A stretch of 64,000 nt of DNA, taken from contig OZ345375.1 in assembly GCA_977006965.1 (NCBI GenBank), positions 2,046,001 to 2,110,000 on the forward strand. Direction: 5' to 3'. Below the pieces are notes generated by a model, which ran no database searches, was not told the origin of the DNA, and saw only the letters and a list, made by a program, of their open reading frames with translations. This stretch comes from Phymatolithon calcareum (lineage: Eukaryota; Rhodophyta; Florideophyceae; Hapalidiales). Shown piece after piece: positions 54,396 through 63,346 of this stretch; within the stretch, counting starts at the first letter, position 1, and each line of letters starts with the position of its first letter. The translations under genes and the position numbers were made by a program.

Positions 54396-55436
54396 ATGCG
54401 GACCCCGCTCCAATTCTGTCTCTTTGCCGCCTCCCTCGCCCTCTGTCTAGGCGACTTCACACCCGGCGAGATTCCAGGTGTCTATCGCTGGAAGAAAGGC
54501 GCCGCATACTGTCAGTCCGACATTGTCCTGCAGTTGAGTGGCGATGAGATTACCGGCAGCATGATCCGCGGTACAAATTTCAACTGTGAAGGTGGTTCAA
54601 TGAAATTGTACCTGGGCGGTTCCACGAACGGGAACAAACTGGCAAAATTCGTCGAAGGAAGCAAAGCGGCATTCGGCGAATTCATCACCGGTACCGTGCG
54701 CGATCGAATCGACTGCGTACAGCGTGGTGGCGGTAGCTTCACATTTAGAAAGGGCACGATTTTTAATTTCATCGAACCGCGTCGAGATATCCAGATTAAT
54801 TTCGCTGAAATTTTCAGAAATGACCGCAACGTTGGCCTTACGGTCGCCAGCCCGTTCGTCGAACTCGATGATTATTCCGAGTATCTTGTCATTGACGACG
54901 ACTGTCTATACCGCAAATCATGGTACGTCTGCTTCCCGGCGTCAGCACACGTGACGCTTGAGAACGGCGAGAGGAAGCGCATGGATGAAATCCATGTGGG
55001 CGATCGAGTAAGCGTGGGAAAGGGGCAGTTTTCGGACGTGTTTATGTGGACGCATAAGCAACCCACAGAGGATTTATGGACTTTCCGAAGAATCGAAACC
55101 GCTTCAGGGGCTAAACTCACACTTACCGCCACGCATCATCTGCGTGCGAGCGGAAAACTCATCCCGGCTCATAGGGTTGTGGTTGGGGATACGGTGCAAC
55201 TTGCAGACGGAAGGGAGTCAAAGGTGGTTAGAATAAGTGATGTGCAGGAAAGAGGATTCTATAACCCACAAACACTTCATGGAGACATTGTTGTTGACGG
55301 AATTGTCACGTCGACCTACACGAATGCAGTAGCACCGACTAAGGCACATGCGATGCTTGCGCCGTTGAGAGTACTGTACAAGCTCATTGATGCAGTAAGA
55401 CCATTCGGAGCGGCGGATGCGTGGAAGGAACTTTGA
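54396..55436 (+). CDS. secreted protein with C-terminal Hog (hedgehog-type Hint) domain, 346 aa
   Basis: The ATG at 54396 starts a signal peptide (MRTPLQFCLFAASLALCLG). An earlier GTG in frame is not a credible start. Residues ~20-182 are a Cys-containing extracellular domain I do not recognise (DFTPGEIPGVYRW...GSMIRGTNFNC...GGGSFTFRKG). From about residue 183 a Hog/Hint module begins with the nucleophile Cys in WYVCFPASAHVTLENGE, then MDEIHVGDRVSVG, the TxxH box LTLTATHHLRAS, HRVVVGDTVQLADG, and the C-terminal block HGDIVVDGIVTSTYTNAV. Hog domains carry out N-to-S acyl shift and self-cleavage. The residue before the Cys is Val rather than the Gly of animal hedgehogs. Hog proteins with unrelated N-termini are reported from red algae and other eukaryotes. 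A processed secreted ligand or wall protein is a reasonable inference. Confidence 0.85.
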   Translation: MRTPLQFCLFAASLALCLGDFTPGEIPGVYRWKKGAAYCQSDIVLQLSGDEITGSMIRGTNFNCEGGSMKLYLGGSTNGNKLAKFVEGSKAAFGEFITGTVRDRIDCVQRGGGSFTFRKGTIFNFIEPRRDIQINFAEIFRNDRNVGLTVASPFVELDDYSEYLVIDDDCLYRKSWYVCFPASAHVTLENGERKRMDEIHVGDRVSVGKGQFSDVFMWTHKQPTEDLWTFRRIETASGAKLTLTATHHLRASGKLIPAHRVVVGDTVQLADGRESKVVRISDVQERGFYNPQTLHGDIVVDGIVTSTYTNAVAPTKAHAMLAPLRVLYKLIDAVRPFGAADAWKEL

Positions 55437-55595
55437 CGACTCCGATTTGTCACAAGGTACTGTTTCCTAGGGAATGCCGCGATCCAAGTTGTGCTCCAGC
55501 CGACCTTTCAACTTCTGTTTCTTAATCCTGGCTCCCAATCTGCAGGGCTTGGTTGTACTGTACTGATAACTTCCTCTAACGCTCTGAAGAAAGAA

Positions 55596-55668
55596 CGAGT
55601 AGTAGGATTCGAACTTACAATGTGTTATGCCCTAGACGAACACGATAACCCTTTCACCAAGCTGTTAT
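55596..55668 (-). other. tRNA-like relic
   Basis: The minus strand has an A-box-like TGGTGAAAGGG (55659-55649) and a B-box-like AGTTCGAATCC (55615-55605) at tRNA spacing. The T stem has one mismatch and no 7-bp acceptor stem forms, so this is at best a decayed tRNA or SINE head. Confidence 0.35.
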
Positions 55669-55897
55669 TTTCTTTGCAGTTTACATAGCCAGTATTCTAT
55701 TAAACGTTTGTTTCGATACGCCGCCTAATATTTGCTGTATTTGCTCTGCTCATCCCACATTTCAGGCAACTTCTGTGGCATCGAAAATATAATGGTCACG
55801 GTTGTCAAGAATATCGCCCAAGAATACACATAGCTTCGAAAACCTCTGCGCCTCATTTCACAATTGCAGCCGAACCTGAGGTCTCAGCCCCCCCTTA

Positions 55898-56371
55898 TCA
55901 CGTAACCCCAAGTAGCGGATATTCCTCTGCCAGCCGCTTCCTCAAAGGCGCACGCACAGCCACAAACAGGACAACAAACCACACAACCGCCGCGACAGCG
56001 GATGCCGAACCCAAAAGCCGATTACTCGAAGCACCATGATCCTGTCCCCTGGCCATCGGCGCGCGTATCCAAAGTACAGTCTTGCCCATGAGAGCCGCCA
56101 TGCCAATGACTTCATCGGGCGACTGTGGACCTGCTACTGATTTGGGGTGTACCACCTGCGTCCACAGAGCAGCGGTCACGCCGATTTGAGCAGCCGTAGC
56201 AAGAATCAGAAAAGCAAGATAAAGTGCGGGCGCTGCTCCGCGTCGCCCGTGCACCACCTCCGCCGTCCCCACTGCAAGTGGCAAACAGACCAGCATTGCA
56301 CCGCTCAGCAATGACGCCGCGTCCAGAGCCAGGGGAAGAGCAGGACCGGCGGCAACATTGTCGGCGCTCAT
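55898..56371 (-). CDS. small multi-pass membrane protein, unknown family; possible upstream exon
   Basis: From the ATG at 56371-56369 the frame gives 157 residues with three probable membrane segments: near residues 12-42 (LALDAASLLSGAMLVCLPLA), about 50-72 (APALYLAFLILATAAQIGV) and about 122-142 (AVAAVVWFVVLFVAV). A basic tail (RAPLRKRLAEEYPLL) follows. The region is GC-rich relative to its flanks. Just upstream, on the same strand, a pyrimidine-rich stretch with CTAAC ends in CAG directly before GTGCAGCAG. A frame ending in IPFSLQKPEPS could be spliced in phase through a 55-bp intron, so the true N-terminus may lie near 56.5 kb or higher. I cannot assign a family. Confidence 0.55.
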   Translation of the reverse strand: MSADNVAAGPALPLALDAASLLSGAMLVCLPLAVGTAEVVHGRRGAAPALYLAFLILATAAQIGVTAALWTQVVHPKSVAGPQSPDEVIGMAALMGKTVLWIRAPMARGQDHGASSNRLLGSASAVAAVVWFVVLFVAVRAPLRKRLAEEYPLLGVT

Positions 56372-56440
56372 CGCCTCCACCACTGCTGCACCTGAGGTCA
56401 GGGCAGGGCAGGTCAGGTTAGGGCAGAATTGCCGCTGGAA

Positions 56441-57558
56441 TTAGCGCCCACAAGACGGCTCAGGTTTCTGGAGTGAAAACGGAATATGCACGGCGTTGAG
56501 ATAAAGGCCGCTGCGCATCTTTGCGAGTTCATCTTGCAGTTGCGACTGTGGCTCTGACGGAGCTCCAGTGGCGGTCGGAGCAATGCGAACGTGGTGAGGG
56601 CTTCTTGTTGGACATGCTGTCCTACGACTGTAAGCTGTTATGGGACAGGTCACTGCAGTGGAGGACAGATCACCAGCTTCAAAAGGACTTCTGCGCATAC
56701 TGTAGTAGCAGGACTGACATGAGGAGAAAAAGAAAACCATGAAGGGAATCTTCGCAGAATGGCTAAGCAAGCGCAGAAGAAAACTCCAGTTTTGTGCGAC
56801 CAAGTTGGTGCTCGCGGAACGGATACGTGCAAAAAAGGCGTGAACTATGTGTGCCCGGCTCCACGATTTGAACGCGACTCTTCCAATGAGTTTTTCGAAA
56901 ATTTCGAGCAAGGTGCAGGCGCCAAACTTATAACGGTGCTTCAAACGATGTTTACCAAATCGCGCCGCGGCCGTTGCAGCCACTTGAGAATTTGGCAGAT
57001 CGAGGTCGAATTTGAAAATTTTTACGCCTGAAAATTTCTCTCACATACTTCAGGCAGGCAATGCTGGAAGAATAAGGCTGATGCGAATACTACTTCTTGT
57101 AACAGCACTATGCAATTCGCGCTGTTCGGGATTTCTTGGCGGAATGTAATCGGATACAGTTACCACCCTTACGACTGTATGGCCAGTTTGCCCCGAAGTT
57201 TTTAACCTGAACACCTCAGCGAAAGCAGCACGTGCGGGCGTCATGCAAAAATGCGGGTTATCATACGTCCCAAACGGGTATGAAAAATATGCTTTAGTGC
57301 CAACTTTTCAGCAGAAACCCGTTCAGAGTGTGCGTGCAGTCTGCTGCGCACGGAGAGTCAAGTGTATGCATCTTGGGTTGTTGCTCCTGCTTTTGCTGCG
57401 ACCCCCAGGCGCAAGCAGAGCAACATTCCAAGCTCTCCTGTGGTCAGACCGAATTCACTGCGCGCGGAGCTCCTGCAGCGAGCATCTGGGTTGTACTGAC
57501 ATCAGCACAGCACAACTCACATTCTCCGCTGTCCGTGCCGCGGTCGTGAAGCATCATC
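56441..57558. other. intergenic with possible 5' exon of the membrane protein
   Basis: Minus-strand frames near 56441-56600 (SEPQSQLQDELAKMRSGLYL, then NAVHIPFSLQKPEP) read like coding sequence and could be the missing exon described for the membrane protein. Frames around 56.76-57.03 kb are open on both strands, without motifs. The 57.24-57.55 kb part is the 5' flank of the dsRNA-binding gene. Confidence 0.35.
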
Positions 57559-60366
57559 ATGTACAACGGAAACAGGAAGGATTTCTCGCGAAGTTCGCTG
57601 AGCACCCCGTCAAGCAGAGACAGTACTTATCTTCCACCCAACGGAATGCAGATGGTTCCCCTTCCCACCACAATTCCGGGACAGGGTATGCAGACAATTC
57701 CCGGAATTCCTGTGCAACCTAAGTCGGATCCGACACACAATAGCATTTCAAATCTACAAACCATGGCTCGAAAACTCAATTGTGTCATTCCGGAGTATAC
57801 TGTCGAAAGGGTTGGTGGTCAGGATCATGCGCCTGTTTTCCAAGCTGTTTGCTCGTGGAATAGCAGTCACATGAAAACCGACGCAACGGGATCCAGTAAG
57901 AATGATGCACGCCGTAAGGCTGCACTTCAAATGATCGGACTTTTGCGTGCACAGGGTGTATTCGTCAATGGAATCCCTCCAAAGACGAGTAATCCGTACG
58001 ATCGTGATCGTAAACCGATTATCAAACATCCGCATTCTAGTCGCACACCGTACTTTCATGAACCCAATTCGCAGAAGAGACAGGGCCCTCACGTCAAACC
58101 CGAGGATTTCGTGGATAGTCACTCTGAATTACAGTCTCAACCTCGTAATCCGAGTGTTGGCTTGGAATCTGGTGCGACCTCTTACCCTCCTCCTAATGGA
58201 CATCGTGCGATTTATCCGGGTCCACACCAGAGCAGTCAGCGTGGTGATCACCACTTCAGTCATCATTCAGGTGGCCGCCATCCCGTTAGCCAGCATCCAG
58301 GCAACGAATATCCCAGTAGCCAACATGCGAACAACAATCAACCAGGTGCATATCACTCTAACAGCAGCGGAACTCAGGAAATGCGGCACCCACGATTGTC
58401 TGAGTATCGCTTCGACTCATCTGCTGGCACCTCTGACAATCGCTTGAACGAAATCCCAATTCCCCGTACCAAGCAGGATCCTCGCCCAGCGCATTCTGGA
58501 TACCCCCTTCCACCTCAGCAGATGGACCTGCATCACAGCGTGAGGGATGGACCTCCTCGTCATGATGGCACTCCCCATCACCGTGCCAGGGACGATCGTC
58601 CTCCTCCTCACCAGATGGATCCGCGTCACCGCCCTCACGCAGGACATGTCGTGCATCATTCTCGACTGGATACGCAACTTAGCAAGAGCAAACAGTCTTC
58701 AATGAACGCACTCGATGGAGGCACTATAGTAGCGTCGGGCCACCGTTCCTCATCCAACTCTGCAAATTCGCACAGTCGCAATTCCATGACCAATGCGAGT
58801 GACGGAGCTGCGTTGACCGCCAATGAAACTTTGCCCAAGCCAGTATCCACGAAGCTTGTCATCCCTAAAATTCCGTTGAGCGCTCCGGCTCCTGTGGAAA
58901 TGGATGTCAAGCGGCCGGCAGTCCCTAGTCCGAAGAGGGACCCCAGGCTTGCCTTGCGTCGCCGTTCTAAGCAGGGCGTTTCAGCGGAAGGTGCTAAGAC
59001 AGTCTCTCCCCCGGCTAAGACGCCAACTGGGGGCTTGGAAGAAACGGATTTGTCTTCTGGAAATGCTGTGGAAAACTCATACAGACCTCGCGCGAAGGAA
59101 GTCAAAATCGAAAATTCGTCCGCCGCTGCTGAGAAAAAGAACGGATCCACCAAAGAGGTGGAAATTGCGCCCGCAAAAGATTCTGTCGAAAAAGGGAAAG
59201 TTGCTGCAGAGAAATCTACGGCAGTTTTGAGCGAAGCAAAGAAGCCGGTCGAAAGCAATGCGCCTAGCAAAGATGAAGGTGCTCAGAAGAAGAAGAAGTC
59301 CAAGGATAATGTTGCTGCTGCAAAGGAGTCCAGTTCTGAGAACAAATCGCAGCAGGCGACAGGAAGTGGCAATCTTTCACCGGATGAAACTATGGAGCAA
59401 ACGAAAGCACATGTGCCGATTAGGAAGCGGAACCTGGCGCGCTTTCGTGCCCAGCAAAAAGCAGAAGTGGGCGAAAACGCAATGCAAACTGAGCGCGTCG
59501 TCAAGCAGAAAGTGGGACCTGAGAGGCAAAATGAGAAGGGTACAGGAGACGAAATGCAGGTTGATGTGCAAGAAGGCGGAAATGAAATGCAAGAGGAAAG
59601 CGAGTCAAAAAACGGAAGTCCAGATTTTGATAATGAAGCGGTGGAGGAAGGGGAGATCAAAACGGATGCCAATGCTCCCTCACCTGTAACTATTTCGATG
59701 CCGCCGAAAGTTCCTCTTTCCGCTGTCAGTGTTCGTCGCAAGCTTGTGAAATCTGAAAGCCTCCAGTTTGGAAACTCAGAGGCCCTCCGATTAGGCGACT
59801 CACGACTTATCGTGCCCGCGAAGAAGCGTCCTCGTGCAAATTTCGTCGTGCCAACCCGGGTCATTCTTTGGGTTTTCTGTGACTCTCGTGAGGCGCGGGT
59901 GATTGATGTGTTGCGGGGCATGACGTACGGGCTGTATTCTGAAATGGAAATGTACATTTACGCGTTCGGCGACACGGAAACTAATCTGCTCAATTCGGAG
60001 AGAATCAAGGTGTTCACTGTGCCTGTTTCGGGGAGCGAGGACAAATCGACGCTGGATTTACACGTTGCCATGGGCTATGAAGCAGGACGACATTCTCTTA
60101 TGTTGGACAAACTGCGCAAAGCTAGAGTGAAGGGAAATGGAACGGTCGCGGACCTTACGCTTTCGCGTATTGTAATTCTCAGCGCGAAACCTGGCTTTGC
60201 GGCCGTTGGTAATGCAAATACGGATGTTCTCGTGATACGCGACCTGCGAAAGTACGTTGATGATATTCATCGGCGGTTTTGTGAGGTGCACGGGGGCGAT
60301 GTTTGTGTTTCTGTCAACACGGAAAAGGCCAAAGACGATTGCGCTTCTCCTCCGTCCTGTGATTAG
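57559..60366 (+). CDS. dsRNA-binding protein with long disordered middle and degenerate NYN/PIN-like C-terminal domain, 935 aa
   Basis: Residues 64-130 form a double-stranded RNA-binding motif: SNLQTMARKLNCVIPEYTVE, then F.A.CSWN and the basic KNDARRKAALQMIGLL helix that contacts the RNA backbone. Residues ~150-400 are His/Pro/Ser/Gln-rich with repeated HSSQ/HPG-type turns. Residues ~430-760 are Lys/Glu/Ser-rich and presumably disordered. From about 767 a compact domain returns (RVILWVFCDSREARVIDVLR, then KSTLDLHVAMGYE, RIVILSAKPGFAAVG, DVLVIRDLRKYVDDI). Its order of strands and Asp residues resembles NYN/PIN nucleases, but the usual SGDGDF acidic box is SAKPGF, so catalysis is probably lost. 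It may be an RNA-silencing or mRNA-regulation factor; this is inference. The ATG is at 57559 and no intron is seen. Confidence 0.75.
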   Translation: MYNGNRKDFSRSSLSTPSSRDSTYLPPNGMQMVPLPTTIPGQGMQTIPGIPVQPKSDPTHNSISNLQTMARKLNCVIPEYTVERVGGQDHAPVFQAVCSWNSSHMKTDATGSSKNDARRKAALQMIGLLRAQGVFVNGIPPKTSNPYDRDRKPIIKHPHSSRTPYFHEPNSQKRQGPHVKPEDFVDSHSELQSQPRNPSVGLESGATSYPPPNGHRAIYPGPHQSSQRGDHHFSHHSGGRHPVSQHPGNEYPSSQHANNNQPGAYHSNSSGTQEMRHPRLSEYRFDSSAGTSDNRLNEIPIPRTKQDPRPAHSGYPLPPQQMDLHHSVRDGPPRHDGTPHHRARDDRPPPHQMDPRHRPHAGHVVHHSRLDTQLSKSKQSSMNALDGGTIVASGHRSSSNSANSHSRNSMTNASDGAALTANETLPKPVSTKLVIPKIPLSAPAPVEMDVKRPAVPSPKRDPRLALRRRSKQGVSAEGAKTVSPPAKTPTGGLEETDLSSGNAVENSYRPRAKEVKIENSSAAAEKKNGSTKEVEIAPAKDSVEKGKVAAEKSTAVLSEAKKPVESNAPSKDEGAQKKKKSKDNVAAAKESSSENKSQQATGSGNLSPDETMEQTKAHVPIRKRNLARFRAQQKAEVGENAMQTERVVKQKVGPERQNEKGTGDEMQVDVQEGGNEMQEESESKNGSPDFDNEAVEEGEIKTDANAPSPVTISMPPKVPLSAVSVRRKLVKSESLQFGNSEALRLGDSRLIVPAKKRPRANFVVPTRVILWVFCDSREARVIDVLRGMTYGLYSEMEMYIYAFGDTETNLLNSERIKVFTVPVSGSEDKSTLDLHVAMGYEAGRHSLMLDKLRKARVKGNGTVADLTLSRIVILSAKPGFAAVGNANTDVLVIRDLRKYVDDIHRRFCEVHGGDVCVSVNTEKAKDDCASPPSCD

Positions 60367-60632
60367 AGCGAGCCCTCTTGCTTTTTTTGAAGCTAGAATT
60401 ACTTAAGCGCCTCAGTAAAACTCTTCAGACTGTACCATTATCAAAACTCGTTTGAGCTGCTACTGCCTATTGTAGCATAGTTGCGCCTCTCAAATCTGTT
60501 CTGTCCAAATTCAGTTATTGTTTCGTCCCCGTGGCAAAAAACCTACTGCGCTCCGGGAGATTGCTCTCCCGGAGAAGGTGGAGACATGCTTGGAGTCCAC
60601 TTGTCAGTTTGTATAAGGCTCGGGTTTGCAGC

Positions 60633-61460
60633 TCTCTTTCTTTATTGCGGAAAGAGCGCTCACACAGAAGGTGTGCGCCTAAAGCTGTTCTCCAACAGTT
60701 TCTCGGTATGCAGAATTTGAATATGGGTAAGGGTCTCTCATGGCATAGCTCTTCTACGGTTTTTGCACCCACTCTACCAATAAACTTACTTCTGGAGACG
60801 GAACGTCCACCACACGTTAACATCAGGTGCTTGACAGTTTCTCTGCAACCAGAACTACAGGCTCTGCACACTAGGTCGTACGACATTTTGTCCCTGTTTA
60901 ATCCATGCCTTAAAACGGCCACCATGTCTCCAATCAGTCGATGTAAGATCACCTCTGCCCATCTGTGCGATATGAGCAGCTCTCGGGGCAGTGTCGGAAT
61001 GGCAACAGGTTCGGCTCGTAAAGACGGTCTGGTGATTGATCTCGCTGCTTCGACTGTAAGAGGAACCTTCTGATGATCCAATATGCTTGGTTCACAAATT
61101 GCGCTTCTCGTCAATTCGTCGGCAGTATCATTTCTTGGAATTCTGCAGTGACTTGGAATCCAAATGCTTTCAACGAAAATCGCCTCGTTCATCAGTTGCT
61201 CCAGAAGGCCCCAAAGTTTCCGTATCATTTCCCCATACGTTCGCGGCTGTCCGCTAATAGCATCGATGCAGCGCCTGCTGTTGGTGAACCATCTTATCGT
61301 ACTTCCAGGAGCAAAGGGGAGCTTCAGCGCTTCTTGGAAGGCAAAGACCTCCGCGTCGTACGACGATCCAACTACTCTGGCAGTCAGCGCCAATTCCTTC
61401 ACCGTTTCATTTCCGAGCATCAGCAAAAACCCCCCCACACTTGACATTAGCAGGGACGGT
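60633..61460 (-). mobile_element. 5'-truncated non-LTR retrotransposon, RNase H and zinc motif, most complete copy
   Basis: One uninterrupted minus-strand frame encodes the RNase H domain (VVGSSYDAEVFAFQEALKL, RWFTNSRRCIDAI, WIPSHCRIPRNDTADEL). It continues into the SHR.AEVILHRLIGD connector and the C-x2-C...H-x4-C zinc motif (CRACSSGCRETVKHLMLTC). The 3' end is GTGTGAGCGCTCTTTCCGCA, then ATAAAGAAAGAGAG at about 60633-60665. The reverse transcriptase is absent. One catalytic-region residue has changed (FTNS instead of FTDS), so the domain is unlikely to be active. The 5' break at about 61455 falls inside another open frame of the same strand. Confidence 0.85.
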
Positions 61461-62163
61461 CATGAACAGGTCGAGAATATCTCCATCCAAGAATCGCAAG
61501 TTGCGTCGAAAGTCGGGCCTGAGGGGCACGCAAGTTCGTCACCGTCGTCATCCTTATGAAAGAATAATATCCAGTGGTTTAGTAGCTCGTGGAAATTCTC
61601 AAGCGTCGCATTGTACCAGCTTTCATCCCATTTAACCGAGAATCGTTTGCCGCGCTGAAGATCGCGAACGAATTCGGAGGGTTGACCCTGCCGTCGGTCC
61701 ATGGTTCCTAGTTCGCTGACTGTGTACTGTCCCGCTCCAGAAAAAGAGCCACTACGGCTAATTTCTTTTCCCTTTCTCCGTCCTTTGCAGAGATAGGAGT
61801 CCGGAAGCTGCAGAACCTAGTCTTCGAGAGAGCTCTATTTCAATGGATGTTCTTTTCCAGGTCGTCTTGAAAGTCGATGGTGAAGAACAGTATCTGGTCC
61901 AGTGCTTTTTCTGATATATTTGCTTCTTCTTCAGTCAGTTGGTATCTTGACACGAGCTGCTCGAGAGCGTCCTTTCGGCTTGGCACGATAGCGGCAAATT
62001 TGTCATCAGAAAGTGTGACAGTCAATGCGGAAACAAATGGAACGGCCGCTTCAGTGCCAACTGACGATGCCGTACTTGCGGAAGTTGGAGGAGCGCTGTA
62101 CTTGGCTGAGAAGATGATACAGAGTTTCCTTCTTTCTTTCGGATTCCAAGGAGTCTCGTTCAT
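61460..62163 (-). pseudogene. host-like ORFs interrupted by the adjacent retroelement
   Basis: Two minus-strand frames read like one protein split by a ~140-bp gap. 62163-61840 starts with ATG and ends LDQILFFTIDFQDDLEKNIH. 61702-61460 (open further upstream in frame to about 61780) reads RGKRFSVKWDESWYNATLEN, then FHELLNHWILFFHKDDDG and stops where the RNase H element begins. The WDESWYNAT string is slightly reminiscent of Tudor/agenet-type folds, but I cannot name a family. Either an intron or a frameshift separates the parts; the 3' end seems lost to the insertion. Confidence 0.35.
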
Positions 62164-62309
62164 ACGTGAAGAGAGAGACTTTTACTGATATCCCTGAGAG
62201 TTCAGCGCCGTAATATTGCCGATATGTCGTGACCTGCCAATTGGAGCTGTTCAACGCGCGTGGGTTCTCTTGGAACAACCGGAAATTTTTCTTCTCCTCG
62301 CCCACTCAA

Positions 62310-63346
62310 ACATTCGGAGCACAAGAGCTACGCTCCAATTTTAGGCCATGTATGCCACAGAGAAGACGTAGTTTTACGAATATGTTTTTCGGCATTGGTC
62401 TAAACACTGGAGCCAAAATATCTTCTTAACTTCTTCAATAGCAGTCCGTCTTCTTGACATCTATGACTTCACGTGCATTGCGTATGTCCATATTGGCTGC
62501 ATCAGCGCCTGCATACCTTGATCGCTCGCAAGGGGCTACACCTGCTTGTTGAGTGAGCTCTCCTATGCGCCATGACAAGCCTCCGTTTCCTTTGTCCATG
62601 CTCTTCGGGGACTCATGCTCGCATTTTCACTGTACATTACATCAAGCTAGTGTGCTTTGGAGCAGACATCACCAGGCATGCCGTTGAGCTTCTTAAATTG
62701 TCAGATACGTTGGGCCAGAGAGGTTGAAAAGCGACAGGCATCTTACAGTCCAAATGTGCCGCTAGTACTTGGGAAGAATGAACTAAGCTCTCTGCCTCTC
62801 CGCGCAATCAGATTCTATCGCAAGCACGCTGCCAGAGGAAGCATAACCTTTCAGAGGACGCATGAAGAATAATAAAATACATTAAATGTAGATTATTGTT
62901 GAATAATTGAGGGTGAAGAGACGCTTGGCAATTGTCACGGAAGCATTGTGAACGTATTGCGGCACGATCATAGGCGATACGGAAGCTAACTTTGATCCAT
63001 AATGACCTGGAGGAGAGAGATGCTCCAATAGTGCGCCGCGCAGAGTCTACTGAATGCGACTCGAAGGTCATCAGAGTGCCGAACCAACGTTCTTAGCAGC
63101 CAGGTACATGGCAGGAAAGCCTACTTACGTTGTTCAGACTCATCAAGAGCAACGTCGTTCAGTACTACGTTGAGGTGAACTATCTCGCATGACATGCAGA
63201 CTCGCTGGACTAAACCCTCCACGTCCGCGATGTATGGCACTAGGGTTTCTTCGCTAAACCTAGAACTCTCCCGAGATGGACAAAATTTAAGTAAGCAGTA
63301 TCTTCAAAGTTAAACAGGTCCTTACGTTCCAGCCCCGTCCATATGG
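62310..63346. other. intergenic, no gene seen
   Basis: Short frames only. It lies between the interrupted ORFs and the carrier gene, whose 3' end it follows on the minus strand. Confidence 0.4.

Noticed and set aside
55596-55668. Functional tRNA gene on the minus strand
   Set aside because: No acceptor stem; the anticodon arm would need an oversized loop.
58656-59957. Minus-strand frames of 204 and 224 codons opposite the dsRNA-binding gene
   Set aside because: Mirror images of the Lys/Glu/Ser-rich coding strand (giving Phe/Ser/Leu), no motif.
60531-61559. Plus-strand frames of 120-180 codons across the RNase H element
   Set aside because: The minus strand of the same stretch encodes a recognisable RNase H domain, so these are antisense shadows.
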